A stretch of 64,000 bases of DNA from Prevotellamassilia timonensis. Lineage in GTDB: Bacteria > Bacteroidota > Bacteroidia > Bacteroidales > Bacteroidaceae. Every line of letters starts with the position of its first letter. Positions within the stretch are counted from its first letter, which is position 1. The position numbers and the translations under genes were made by a program. The notes beneath the pieces are model-generated. The model had not been told where the DNA came from, did not search any database, and saw nothing but the letters and a program-made list of their open reading frames with translations. Positions 16,178-25,637 of this stretch are shown piece after piece. Location of the stretch: contig NZ_LT629841.1 of the NCBI RefSeq assembly GCF_900106785.1, positions 181,266 through 245,265 on the forward strand, given 5' to 3'.

Positions 16178-17899
16178 ATGAGACATCTCTACACAGCTTT
16201 TGCAGCAGCCCTTATAGCAAGTTCGGCTGCTACCGCACAAACCGCCGCCACGCGCAATGTGCGCCTTACCCCTAACAAGCAAGCCATAGCTTTGGCCAAA
16301 AAGTCCAACTTCCGGCCGGCCGTCAAGCTGGGCAGCACTGCCGCATCGGGCAAGCGCTTCAACGTAGCCTCCACTACCGGCACCACTACCACAGCCCCCA
16401 TCATCGATGCCCAGCCCGAAGGCAAGCTCCACGCCAACTTCTACTTTTCGGGCGAGAGCTTTGTCAACATGATGGGCTATGAGGCCCAACTGCCGTTCGA
16501 CGGTATTTGGGGCAAAATAGTCGAGGCTCCCGACAACAAGACCATATACATCAACAACCCCATCGGGGCCTACTATTCTGACGCATGGATTAAGGGCGAG
16601 CGCACCACTGGCGACACCATCGAGGTAAAACTGCCGCAGCAGTTTGTACACGAGGAGTACGACGGCATGAGCACCGACGCCTGGCTTTACAAACTCGTGC
16701 CCGTCAAGGTTGAACAGGACGGCGAAACCTACACCACCTTCAAGCCCGACTCTACGAGCCAGACCGTGAAATACGTGTGGCGCAACGACAGCATCGTACT
16801 TGTCAACACCACACAGGACAGCAAGCTGCTTGGCATGTGTACCGAGGCGGGCGAATGGTATGGCTATGGCGACTACATACAGCAGTACACTGTGTTCGAC
16901 CAACAGCCCGTTGCACCCAAGGACGAGACCAAAGCCACCCAGATGAGCATCACCTACTACGACTCAGGACAGATGTACGGCCGCGTAAAGAAGGTGGTGC
17001 GCGAGGGCAACGACATCTACATTGCCGGGCTCAACGGAAACATTCCCTCAGGCTGGGCCAAGGGCACCATCAGTGGCAACAAGGCCACATTCAGCGGCCA
17101 CCAGTACATGGGCCTCGACACTGTGACAGCAAGCTACGCCTTTTTCGAACCCGTGTCGCACAACATGGTGTGGGACAGCGAGATTGGGGATTCAATAGAG
17201 AGCCTCACACTGGCCGATGCCATCACATTTGACTACGATGCCGACAAGGGCACACTCAGCACCGACAGCACCTTTGTGGCCAACCAGGGTTACAAAATGT
17301 TCAACCAGGTGTTCACCTACGACGGCGCAACCCTTGAGCCATGGACCGAAAAGGCCGCCACACCGCTTGCCGTAGACGCAAGCACCATGTCGTACATGCC
17401 CTTCAGCGAGGAGTACGGCTACGGTCTGCTGGCCTTCGCACCCAGCGAGTTCGACGCCGACGGCTACATTCTCGATGCCAACAAACTCTACTACAGCATC
17501 TACCTCGACGACGACGTTCTGACCATCGACCCCGATGAATATAAACTGTTCCCTTACGAAACCACCGAAATACCCTTCATCTACAGCGACATGCTCGACT
17601 TTGTCAATTATGCCGGCTTGTGGCAGGTTTACACCTTTGTCACGGGCATCGACCGCATCGGTGTACAAATGATTTACAAGGGTGGTGGCGAAGTGCGCAA
17701 GTCGGCCATTACCTATATAAGCGCCACCGACGAGGACCCCTCGGCTGTGAGCAATGTGGCCCAAACCGGCAAGGTGGCTGGCGTCACCTACACCGACCTC
17801 AGCGGTCGCCGTGTGAGCCGCCCCGGCAAGGGCTTGTTCATTCAGACCACACGCCTGGCCGACGGCACCATCACTACAAGCAAGCGCTTGTTCAAGTAA
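16178..17899 (+). CDS. Secreted protein of unknown function with DLSGRR-type C-terminal tail
   Basis: A 573-residue exported protein. The signal peptide is residues 1-20 (cleavage after TAQ or ATA). The mature part is beta-rich, with repeated aromatic strands and no catalytic motif I recognise. The last 35 residues, beginning VTYTDLSGRRVSRP and ending in KRLFK, have the shape of the T9SS-type sorting tails common in Prevotella relatives (D-x-x-G-R-x-V..., then a glycine and a basic end). It is therefore probably exposed at the surface (inferred). It has its own promoter and a strong terminator at 17932-17970; the next gene encodes another protein with the same tail type. Confidence 0.7.
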   Translation: MRHLYTAFAAALIASSAATAQTAATRNVRLTPNKQAIALAKKSNFRPAVKLGSTAASGKRFNVASTTGTTTTAPIIDAQPEGKLHANFYFSGESFVNMMGYEAQLPFDGIWGKIVEAPDNKTIYINNPIGAYYSDAWIKGERTTGDTIEVKLPQQFVHEEYDGMSTDAWLYKLVPVKVEQDGETYTTFKPDSTSQTVKYVWRNDSIVLVNTTQDSKLLGMCTEAGEWYGYGDYIQQYTVFDQQPVAPKDETKATQMSITYYDSGQMYGRVKKVVREGNDIYIAGLNGNIPSGWAKGTISGNKATFSGHQYMGLDTVTASYAFFEPVSHNMVWDSEIGDSIESLTLADAITFDYDADKGTLSTDSTFVANQGYKMFNQVFTYDGATLEPWTEKAATPLAVDASTMSYMPFSEEYGYGLLAFAPSEFDADGYILDANKLYYSIYLDDDVLTIDPDEYKLFPYETTEIPFIYSDMLDFVNYAGLWQVYTFVTGIDRIGVQMIYKGGGEVRKSAITYISATDEDPSAVSNVAQTGKVAGVTYTDLSGRRVSRPGKGLFIQTTRLADGTITTSKRLFK

Positions 17900-17931
17900 G
17901 CCGCACGTCTGAATTATGACACATACATATT

Positions 17932-17970
17932 GAGAAGTCCGGGAGCCTTATGCCGGCTCCCGGACTTCTT
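17932..17970. terminator. Strong hairpin terminator
   Basis: GAGAAGTCCGGGAGCC (17932-17947) pairs perfectly with GGCTCCCGGACTTCT(T) (17955-17970) around seven bases, flanked by A/T-rich sequence. Confidence 0.85.
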
Positions 17971-18059
17971 AAATCTCTTAATGAGTGGTGCTGATGTTCT
18001 TGATTTCTAAATTCTAAGCATCACACACCGGCCCCACCCTTTAATCCCACCACACACAC

Positions 18060-19934
18060 ATGAAACTATTACACACCTGTCTTGCCGTTCTGCTCATGGC
18101 CCTTTGCACAGGCCCCGTGGCTGTGGCACAAACCACCACCATGGACTACAGTTACTACGACGGCACCACCGACCTGGCACAAACAGGGTCGGGCAAAAAG
18201 GAGACCTACGACGTGGCCATACACATCAATCAGCCGGCTCTCACTGGCACCACCATCAAGGGGGTGATTATCAGCATACCACACACCACGGCTGTCAGCA
18301 ACCTTAAAGTGTGGCTGTCAAAGAAACTCACGCTCCAATCCATCGACGGCAAAAAGCAGAATGTGCCCGACATCTGCACACAACCCGCCGACACCGCATT
18401 GGCCTTCAGCAGCACCTACATACCCCTCGACCAACCATACACCATCACCGAGGGTGGCGTATATGTGGGCTACACCTTCACCATCAATGCCGTTGGCACC
18501 GACCAAAATGCGGCCAACCCGCTGATTGTGTGCGAAAGCCAGAACGAGGGCGGATTTATGATACATTCTACCAAGAAGTACCTCAAATGGGTTGACCAGT
18601 CCGACGTAGCCAATTTGGCCATGAAAGTACGCATCGACGGCGTGGCAGCCAACAGCGCTTCGGTCAGCCTGCCCGCCACCATCTACACCATCACGGGGCA
18701 AACGGCCACCACCAACGTCACAGTGGCCAACTACGGCGCCAATGGCGTGCAGTCCTTCGACATCGACTACACCGTCAACGGCACACCGCTCACCCAACAC
18801 TGCGACCTGCCCGCCGGACAGCAGTTGCCGGGCGAATTTGGCAAGAGCACCCAAGTGGCCGTCAGCCTGCCCGCCATCGGGGCCGACGGCACTTATCCCG
18901 CCACCATCAGCATCAGCAAGGTGAACGGGCAGCCCAACTCAAGCACAGCAGCCCCCACCGCCTTCGAGGTGGACGCACGCGCTTTCATACCCACACACCG
19001 TCCCGTCATCGAGGAGTTTACAGGCACCTGGTGCGGCAACTGCCCGCGCGGCTACGTTGCCATGAAGGCCATGAAACGCCTGCACCCCGACCGCTTTGTG
19101 GGACTGGCCTACCACTTCAACGACAGCATGATGGTCATGACGCAAGAGCAGTTCCCGATTTCAGTAACCGGCTACCCCATAGCCTCGATTGAGCGTCACG
19201 GCACCACCGACCCCTATTTCGGGTCCGACTCAAAAGGCGCCCACCCATTATACATTGAACGGGAGTGGCTGGCCTATGCCAACCAGTATGTGCCTGTCGA
19301 CGTGGCTGTCGAAGCCAAACTCTCGGCCGACGGCAAGGAGGTGACAGCCCAAGCCGGCATCACCTCAACACGCGCCATGAGCAATGCGGGTTACAAGGTC
19401 GAATTTGTGCTCGTGGGCAACGGTCTGAGCGGCACGGGCAATGGTTGGGTGCAGGAGAACTATTATAACAATGCCACCGCCGACATATTTCCAGAGCCGG
19501 AGTTTGCCCCCTTCCTTGGCACTGCCGACAAGGTGGCCGGCCTCGACTACGATGATGTGGTGCTTGCCACTACCCGCACACTCGGCACCGACGTGGCACT
19601 GCCCAATGCCCTGGAGGCTTACAAGCCCTGCCAGGCTGCGGCCACATTTGAGCTTGACGCCATTGTGACGCCCGACAAGCTGAACCCCGTAAAGTTTAAC
19701 AAGACCAAACTCGATGTGGTGGCCCTGCTCATCAATGTGGCCACCAACAAGGTGGTCAATGCCGGCATTGCGGCGGTTGACGCCACAGACTATCGCACGG
19801 CTGTGGGCCAGCTTACCACCACTGGTGCCCAACCCAAGCAACCCACCATCTACTACGACCTTAGCGGCCGCCGTGCAGGCGCTGCTGCCAAGGGGGTGCT
19901 CATAACCAACACCGGACGCAAAGTAGTGCGCTAA
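18060..19934 (+). CDS. Omp28-related thioredoxin-like secreted protein with C-terminal sorting tail
   Basis: A 624-residue exported protein (signal peptide to about residue 23, VAVAQ). Residues 40-310 are beta-sandwich repeats. A thioredoxin-like domain starts near 315 with IEEFTGTWCGNCPRGY: the CxxC here is C-G-N-C, as in Omp28-related and TlpA-like proteins, suggesting a periplasmic or surface disulfide reaction. A further beta domain follows, and the chain ends YYDLSGRRAGAAAKGVLI...GRKVVR, a sorting-tail pattern like that of the preceding gene. Signal peptide, CxxC and tail are directly visible; the reaction and surface location are inferred. A terminator follows. Confidence 0.8.
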   Translation: MKLLHTCLAVLLMALCTGPVAVAQTTTMDYSYYDGTTDLAQTGSGKKETYDVAIHINQPALTGTTIKGVIISIPHTTAVSNLKVWLSKKLTLQSIDGKKQNVPDICTQPADTALAFSSTYIPLDQPYTITEGGVYVGYTFTINAVGTDQNAANPLIVCESQNEGGFMIHSTKKYLKWVDQSDVANLAMKVRIDGVAANSASVSLPATIYTITGQTATTNVTVANYGANGVQSFDIDYTVNGTPLTQHCDLPAGQQLPGEFGKSTQVAVSLPAIGADGTYPATISISKVNGQPNSSTAAPTAFEVDARAFIPTHRPVIEEFTGTWCGNCPRGYVAMKAMKRLHPDRFVGLAYHFNDSMMVMTQEQFPISVTGYPIASIERHGTTDPYFGSDSKGAHPLYIEREWLAYANQYVPVDVAVEAKLSADGKEVTAQAGITSTRAMSNAGYKVEFVLVGNGLSGTGNGWVQENYYNNATADIFPEPEFAPFLGTADKVAGLDYDDVVLATTRTLGTDVALPNALEAYKPCQAAATFELDAIVTPDKLNPVKFNKTKLDVVALLINVATNKVVNAGIAAVDATDYRTAVGQLTTTGAQPKQPTIYYDLSGRRAGAAAKGVLITNTGRKVVR

Positions 19935-19958
19935 ATCTTTGCGCACCACGCCACAGCA

Positions 19959-20014
19959 AGCGGACTTGCTGCAACACTCTGTACAACGGAGTTTGCGGCA
20001 AGTCCGCTCTTATT
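19959..20014 (+). terminator. Terminator after the Omp28-related gene
   Basis: AGCGGACTTGC pairs with GCAAGTCCGCT (arms 19959-19969 and 19998-20008), followed by CTTATTTTT. Confidence 0.85.
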
Positions 20015-20161
20015 TTTGCACAAATTGCTCTAAAATATTTTGTAAGGCGGAGTTAACATTTTACCCCCCCAACGTGTAAACTTTACTAATTAAGCAAAAT
20101 AATGCATCACAGCTACGCTATTTTGCAACATCTGCCGCCTTTATAAAACGTGAAAGGTTAG

Positions 20162-20169
20162 TAATTTTG
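20162..20169 (+). promoter_or_regulatory. -7 box of the fimbrial operon
   Basis: TAATTTTG fits TAnnTTTG, 70 bases before the first gene of the operon. No clear -33 TTG. The A+T-rich 305-base gap (19935-20239) holds only the upstream terminator and this box. Confidence 0.5.
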
Positions 20170-20239
20170 TAGCTAATTTTATAAGGATAACGCGCACGCA
20201 GAACAAACGCACGCAGAACACCTACAAAGGATAACACGT

Positions 20240-20839
20240 ATGAACCTCAAACAACGCATATTGCAACGCTTGGGGGCACTGATGCTGGCCAGCATTCTAT
20301 GCCTCAACCTCAACGCACAACACGCGGCCGTCAAAACCAATCTGCTGTACGACGCCACTCTCACGCCCAACCTCGGTGTGGAGCTGGGCCTGGGGCGCAA
20401 AAGCACCATGCAGGTGCTCTACGGCCTCAACTTGTGGAAACACCCCTTGAACAACGACAAGATGTGGAAACACTGGCAACTGCTCGGCGAGTACCGCTGG
20501 TGGCCCTGCTCCAAGTTTAACGGCCACTTTATTGGCGTGCACGCCATGGGCGGCGAGTTCGACATGCAGAAGGTGCGCTTCAAACTGCCCTTTTACAACT
20601 GGCCTTCCGACCTGCGCGACAAACGCTACGAGGGCTGGAACGCCGGGGGAGGCTTTACCTACGGCTACCAATGGATATTGGGCCGGCACTGGAACCTCGA
20701 GGCATCGCTCGGCGTGGGCTATCAGTACATCAGCTACAAGCGTTACCCTTGTGCCGAATGTGGCACCACCGAGGAAAGCGGACACAAGCACTACTTCGGG
20801 CCCGACAAACTGGCGCTCAGCCTGATGTACGTGTTCTAA
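20240..20839 (+). CDS. DUF3575 domain-containing outer-membrane-type protein
   Basis: A 199-residue protein with a signal peptide (to about residue 26, NAQ) and the DUF3575 body: AVKTNLLYDATLTPNLGVELGLGRK near the start, YRWWPCSKFNGHFIGVHAMGG in the middle and a beta-hairpin end closing with aromatic SLMYVF. The final Phe and alternating strands suggest a small outer-membrane beta-barrel. DUF3575 genes are a standard first gene of Mfa-type fimbrial operons in Bacteroidales. It starts the operon; the next gene follows after 107 bases. Confidence 0.85.
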   Translation: MNLKQRILQRLGALMLASILCLNLNAQHAAVKTNLLYDATLTPNLGVELGLGRKSTMQVLYGLNLWKHPLNNDKMWKHWQLLGEYRWWPCSKFNGHFIGVHAMGGEFDMQKVRFKLPFYNWPSDLRDKRYEGWNAGGGFTYGYQWILGRHWNLEASLGVGYQYISYKRYPCAECGTTEESGHKHYFGPDKLALSLMYVF

Positions 20840-20946
20840 ACGCTGATGCCACCACGTGCACAGCCACATTTTGGTGTGCAGCCCCGGCCCAATGCGCCCC
20901 GCCTGCCACAACCACCTCACCCCCCCTTACTATCAAACAGCAACTT

Positions 20947-22362
20947 ATGTCAATCAAACACATCATAGCCACATCGCTCCTGGCACTCGCACCATTGGCC
21001 GCCTGTGCCCAAGGCAACAGCATGCACCAGCTTGCAGCACGCCCCATGGCCAAACCGGCCGGCGAATCGCTGGTGGTAACCTGGCGCATGACCATGGACA
21101 GCATGCGCATACGCTCCAACCAAACGCTGGTGTTCACCCCCGTCATTGAGGACAAGCACGGCCACACACAAACGCTGCGCTCCATCATGGTGAACGGACG
21201 CCGCCAGCACTACGTATTTCTGCGCAACGGCAACAAGCATTACCCCGACGCCATTGAGCTGCAGCGCCACAACGGCACCACACAATGCTACAACTACCGC
21301 GAGGCCATCGACCTCGAGCCGTGGATGAACGACGCCACCGTGCGCATTGCCACCGACACCTGCGGATGCGGCAATCTGGTGGGCAACAGTGCCGGCACAC
21401 CCGTCGACATCAATCCGCACTGGGAACGCAAATGCGCCCTGGCCAACGTGATGCCCGCCGTCAGTGCCGACGACCCCGTGCTCTCGCTGCAGGGCAAGGC
21501 TTACCTCGACTTTCCTGTCAACCGCACCGAACTGCACCCCGACTACCACAACAATGCGGCCGAGCTGCACAAAATAATGAGCACCATCGACACCGTGCGC
21601 CACAACCCCAACGTGAGCATCACCTCTATCAGCATTCACGGCTATGCCTCGCCCGAGGGGTCGTGGACCAACAATGCCCGTCTGGCACAGGGACGCGCTG
21701 CCACGCTCAAGGAGTATGTGCGCAACCAGTACGACATACCGGCCAAAACGTATCATGTAGACTTCACCCCCGAGGACTGGGCAGGGCTCGACACCTTTAT
21801 CGTGCGCAGCAACATGGCCGACAAGCAGGCTTTGCTCGGCATTGTGCGTGCCGACATGGACCCCGACGCCAAAGATGCCCAGCTCAAGCAGCGCTACCCC
21901 GAGGCTTACAGCATTCTGCTCAACGCGTGCTACCCCTACCTGCGCCACTCCGACTATGAGGTGAAGTACAAAATACGCCCCATGAGCGACCGCGAGGCCG
22001 CTGCCCTCATCAGCACCGAGCCAAGGCTGCTCTCGCTCACCAAAATGTACCGCATTGCGGCCCTTTACGAGCCGGGCAGCGACCAGTACAACGAAGTGAT
22101 TGAAACCGCTGCCAACGTTTATCCCGCCGACACCGAAGCCAACCTCAACGCTGCAAGCGTGGCACTACGCCAAGCTGACATCACACGCGCCGGGAGCTAC
22201 CTCAAGCGTGCCGGCCAAACGCCTGCCGCCATCAATGCCCGCGGCGTGCTGGCCCTGCTTCAAGGCCATTTGGCACAGGCTCAACAACTCTTTGAGCAGG
22301 CTGCCGCCAACGGCTCCGACGAGGCCAAACGCAACTTGGCGCTCATTACAGCTGCCAATTAA
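20947..22362 (+). CDS. DUF3868 / OmpA-C-like protein of the fimbrial operon
   Basis: A 471-residue exported protein, start ATG 20947 (the frame is open further up but lacks signal-peptide character). The signal ends at LAACAQG, which could be a lipobox with Cys20 or a type-I site. Residues 30-160 match DUF3868. Residues 190-300 are OmpA-C-like (YLDFPVNRTELHPDYHNN...I.SISIHGYASPEGSWTNNARLAQGRA), the peptidoglycan-binding fold. The rest (about 400-470) is alpha-helical and TPR-like, ending in a FEQAAANGSDEAKRNLALI repeat. A probable role is to fix the fimbria to the wall or support assembly (inferred from context). Confidence 0.82.
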   Translation: MSIKHIIATSLLALAPLAACAQGNSMHQLAARPMAKPAGESLVVTWRMTMDSMRIRSNQTLVFTPVIEDKHGHTQTLRSIMVNGRRQHYVFLRNGNKHYPDAIELQRHNGTTQCYNYREAIDLEPWMNDATVRIATDTCGCGNLVGNSAGTPVDINPHWERKCALANVMPAVSADDPVLSLQGKAYLDFPVNRTELHPDYHNNAAELHKIMSTIDTVRHNPNVSITSISIHGYASPEGSWTNNARLAQGRAATLKEYVRNQYDIPAKTYHVDFTPEDWAGLDTFIVRSNMADKQALLGIVRADMDPDAKDAQLKQRYPEAYSILLNACYPYLRHSDYEVKYKIRPMSDREAAALISTEPRLLSLTKMYRIAALYEPGSDQYNEVIETAANVYPADTEANLNAASVALRQADITRAGSYLKRAGQTPAAINARGVLALLQGHLAQAQQLFEQAAANGSDEAKRNLALITAAN

Positions 22363-22395
22363 GCACTCTATATAAACTTTACATACATAAGACTT

Positions 22396-24249
22396 ATGAA
22401 AAAGATTTATTTACCTTTAGCTCTTGCTGCCACCCTTGCATTAGGTGCTTGCAGCAGCGACAATGTAGTAGACAATGGTGGGTCAAACCCCATCGACCTG
22501 AGCAAGGGAGGCTTTGTCAAGATGAGCCTCAACCTGCCTACCGACAACAACCGCGGCAGCCGCGCCGAACTCAACGACACGCTCAAAGATGGTCTGGCCA
22601 ACGAGTACGGCATCAAAAATGCGTACCTCGTGCTCTTTGAGGGAATAGATGAAAACAACAAAGAGAATGAAGCCAAGTTCAAAGGTGCCTACGAACTCGA
22701 GAACAGCGATTTTAGAGATTTTGAGGCGGTGGGCGACGACCCCAACCACGTAACGATCACAAAGCGTATTGCCTTTGCCAACGGCACGAAGCCCCAAAGC
22801 GGCAGAAAGCTTTTCGCTTTGGTGGTGCTCAACAACAATAACTTGTTTACTGTCAATGCCACCAAACACGAACTGACATTTGACGATACTAAAGTGGACG
22901 CTGCAGCTTACAAATCTACTTCTAACTTCATCAACTTCTCTAAAGCCCTTGCCAGCACAAGTACCGACGGCACAACACCCTTTGCCTCTAACGTGGCTAC
23001 CAACGGCATCTTCATGACCAACGCCCCACTCTGCACCGAACCTGGCGGCGCCACCGCCCCAAGCACCGATGCCAAAATCAAGACATTGGCCGATGTAACC
23101 AACAACATCTACACTACCGAGGCCGAGGCCAAGTCGAAGCCCGCTGCAGAGATTTATGTGGAGCGTGCCGTAGCCAAGGTGACTGTACAGAGCAAGAGCA
23201 AGACCAACGCACTCGAGGTTAACAAGAATATAAGCTACAAGCTGTACAACTGGGCGGTGGACAACACCAACAAGAAGAGCTACATCGTGCGCCAGTATGA
23301 CAATAATTGGAACAAGCTCTATTCCGACAAGGCTGCAGGCGCCAACAAGTACCGCTTTGTGTGGGACACACCGGTGAACCCCAACGCTACTGAAGCCAAC
23401 AAGCGTTACCGCACGGCATTTGCCCAAGACCCCGAATATCTTACCACTACCGATTCTACCAAATACAACCAAATGGGCAACAACGCCAGCATGACGTTGA
23501 AGACAACGTTTGGCGACAATGCCCCGCAGTATTGCAACGAGAACACCTTCAAGGTAGAGGCTCAAAATCAGGACCAAACTACCCGCGTGGTACTTGGTGT
23601 TAAAATGTCTGAGCCTGGCACAGACACCTATGATAAAGACCTCTACACCATCAACGACAACAAGGAGGTTGTTTACACCAAAGCCACTCTGGCCGAACGA
23701 CTCAAAAACATTCTGCTTCAGGAATCTGACGTAAAGGATTGGGTTGCTAAGCACGCCACAGATGCTTCATTCGACATCACATTCGACACCGATAAGGCTG
23801 GTGAAACTACCATCACAAAGGCCACCTTTAAGGGCAAGACCACCACACCCGGTGCTACTGAGGAGAAACTTGAAAGCTTCACAACCAAATTCGATAATGC
23901 TCTGCCCAACATCGTTCGCTACAAAGGCGGCGTGGCATACTATGCCGTGCGCATCAAGCACTTTGGCGACAGCGACACACCTTGGAATAAAGAAGGACAG
24001 AACGTAACAGCCGGCGGCAACAGTAATATCTATAACACTAGTAGCACTGATAGCGAAAACTGGTTCCTTGGCCGCTACGGCGTAGTGCGCAACAACTGGT
24101 ACGACATCAGCGTGAACAAGATTCAAACACTTGGCGATGCCACCATACCCGCATTCACTAACGACCCCGACGATGTGCTTGAGAACTATATCTCTGTAAG
24201 CATCAACGTACTCTCATGGAGCAAGCACACTCAAGGTGCTGACCTCTAA
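22396..24249 (+). CDS. Mfa1-family major fimbrial subunit
   Basis: A 617-residue fimbrillin precursor. Lipobox LGAC with Cys19. After the first strand (FVKMSLNLP) comes an Arg-Ala junction (Arg56-Ala57), matching the place where Porphyromonas gingivalis Mfa1 is cut by an Arg-specific protease before polymerisation. The C-terminal part has YGVVRNNWYDISVNKI and ends ISINVLSWSKHTQGADL, typical of the Mfa1 family. Such subunits polymerise by strand exchange into surface fimbriae for adhesion and biofilm. It is longer than P. gingivalis Mfa1 (about 560). It lies 33 bases after the DUF3868 gene, and an attenuator-like hairpin follows. Confidence 0.9.
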   Translation: MKKIYLPLALAATLALGACSSDNVVDNGGSNPIDLSKGGFVKMSLNLPTDNNRGSRAELNDTLKDGLANEYGIKNAYLVLFEGIDENNKENEAKFKGAYELENSDFRDFEAVGDDPNHVTITKRIAFANGTKPQSGRKLFALVVLNNNNLFTVNATKHELTFDDTKVDAAAYKSTSNFINFSKALASTSTDGTTPFASNVATNGIFMTNAPLCTEPGGATAPSTDAKIKTLADVTNNIYTTEAEAKSKPAAEIYVERAVAKVTVQSKSKTNALEVNKNISYKLYNWAVDNTNKKSYIVRQYDNNWNKLYSDKAAGANKYRFVWDTPVNPNATEANKRYRTAFAQDPEYLTTTDSTKYNQMGNNASMTLKTTFGDNAPQYCNENTFKVEAQNQDQTTRVVLGVKMSEPGTDTYDKDLYTINDNKEVVYTKATLAERLKNILLQESDVKDWVAKHATDASFDITFDTDKAGETTITKATFKGKTTTPGATEEKLESFTTKFDNALPNIVRYKGGVAYYAVRIKHFGDSDTPWNKEGQNVTAGGNSNIYNTSSTDSENWFLGRYGVVRNNWYDISVNKIQTLGDATIPAFTNDPDDVLENYISVSINVLSWSKHTQGADL

Positions 24250-24262
24250 TTTATAACCTTAC

Positions 24263-24315
24263 CATTGGGGGCTCACCATACAGCCCACGGCTCATGGCGA
24301 GCCCCCAATGCTTTT
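24263..24315 (+). terminator. Attenuator-like hairpin after the major fimbrillin
   Basis: CATTGGGGGCTC (24263-24274) and GAGCCCCCAATG (24299-24310) are perfect 12-bp arms, followed by CTTTTCT. It lies inside the operon, between the major subunit and the anchor gene, where a partial stop would make the major subunit more abundant than the minor ones. Confidence 0.75.
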
Positions 24316-24483
24316 CTATACTCACACACCACGCCCTGCCGCTGGGCGCATGGCAAAATACAGCGGGATATTGCCTCTTGCAGCCACACCATTACACAAT
24401 GCGCTGCCACCAATACCGACACTACACGCCGCCAACCGTGCGGCCACAGCATACATACCATACACACCCCACACCAAATTGAG

Positions 24484-25602
24484 ATGACACACCTACTCAG
24501 CAAAGCCCTCATTGTGCTGGCCACCGCAGCAGGTCTGGCCTCATGTGCCGACATGAAGGAAGACCTGCCCCCCTGTCCGCAAGGGCTTGACATACACTTC
24601 AAATACAACTACAACCTGCAGCGCGCCGACATGTTTACCGACCACGTGGGGGCCGTGAGCGTTTATCTGTTCGATGCCAACGGCCACTATCTCGAACAGC
24701 GCACCGTGCAGAACACCGCTGCAGCACAGCCGCTCAAGAGCAAGGACTTCTGCGTACACTTCGACATAGCTCCCGGCACTTACCAATATCAGGCTGTAGC
24801 CTTTCAGCGGCCCTATGCCGAATGCCAGGCCACAGCGGGCGCACGCTTCAAGGTGTCGGCACCACAGTCGGCCAGCGACAATCTGCAAACGTTGCGCATT
24901 GCCCTGCCCGCCAAGCCTATAAGCGGGGTGGCCGACACCATGATGGTTGACAACGCTGCCCTGCCACTCGACACGCTGTGGGTGGGACAGTCGGCCCGCC
25001 CCGTCACGGTGCGCTACAACGACAAGCTTGCCACACAGGCCGACACCTGCTCATTGGTGCGCGACACAAAGCAGATTAACATCACGCTGCGCGACCTTGA
25101 CAATCCGGCCGCCCTCGATGTGAACGACTTTACGTTTACCATCACCGACCGCAACGCCGCGGTGGACGGCTACAACACGGTGGACGGGCATACCACGCTC
25201 CGCTACACGCCATACGCCACGTGGAACACCACCGACCCTATCAACACTGCCTCCGCCACTACCTACCCGAACACTAACAACGCGCAGGCTCCCGGCCGCA
25301 TGGCACACGCCGATTTCATGACCTCGCGCATCATTTACCACAGCGGTGCCGACGCCGCACACAACGCGCAACTCGTCATTTACAACAAAAGGACGCAGCA
25401 AAACGTGGTGCGCATCGACCTGGCCGACTTTCTGCAACGCCTGCGCTCGTCGGCCGAACGTAACTACACGGCTCAGGAGTTCCTCGACCGCGGCTACGAC
25501 TACCGTCTGTCGTTCTACCTCAAGGGCGGCAGCTGGAGCTACGCCAGCATCGAAATTGGCGTCCTCTCATGGGCTGTGCGCATTCAGAACGAGGACATTT
25601 AG
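24484..25602 (+). CDS. FimB/Mfa2-family fimbrial anchor lipoprotein
   Basis: A 372-residue lipoprotein (lipobox LASC, Cys near residue 20). DMKEDLPPCPQGLDIHFKYNYNLQRAD and VGAVSVYLFDANGHYLE are typical of FimB/Mfa2 anchors, which stay in the outer membrane and end polymerisation of the fimbria at the cell. The C-terminus is ASIEIGVLSWAVRIQNEDI, sharing the V-L-S-W strand with the major subunit. The frame is open from 24265, but the only signal peptide starts at ATG 24484. The 235 bases before it hold the attenuator hairpin. Confidence 0.88.
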   Translation: MTHLLSKALIVLATAAGLASCADMKEDLPPCPQGLDIHFKYNYNLQRADMFTDHVGAVSVYLFDANGHYLEQRTVQNTAAAQPLKSKDFCVHFDIAPGTYQYQAVAFQRPYAECQATAGARFKVSAPQSASDNLQTLRIALPAKPISGVADTMMVDNAALPLDTLWVGQSARPVTVRYNDKLATQADTCSLVRDTKQINITLRDLDNPAALDVNDFTFTITDRNAAVDGYNTVDGHTTLRYTPYATWNTTDPINTASATTYPNTNNAQAPGRMAHADFMTSRIIYHSGADAAHNAQLVIYNKRTQQNVVRIDLADFLQRLRSSAERNYTAQEFLDRGYDYRLSFYLKGGSWSYASIEIGVLSWAVRIQNEDI

Positions 25603-25637
25603 CCTCCCTCTACCACCCACATCATTCCACCTGACAA

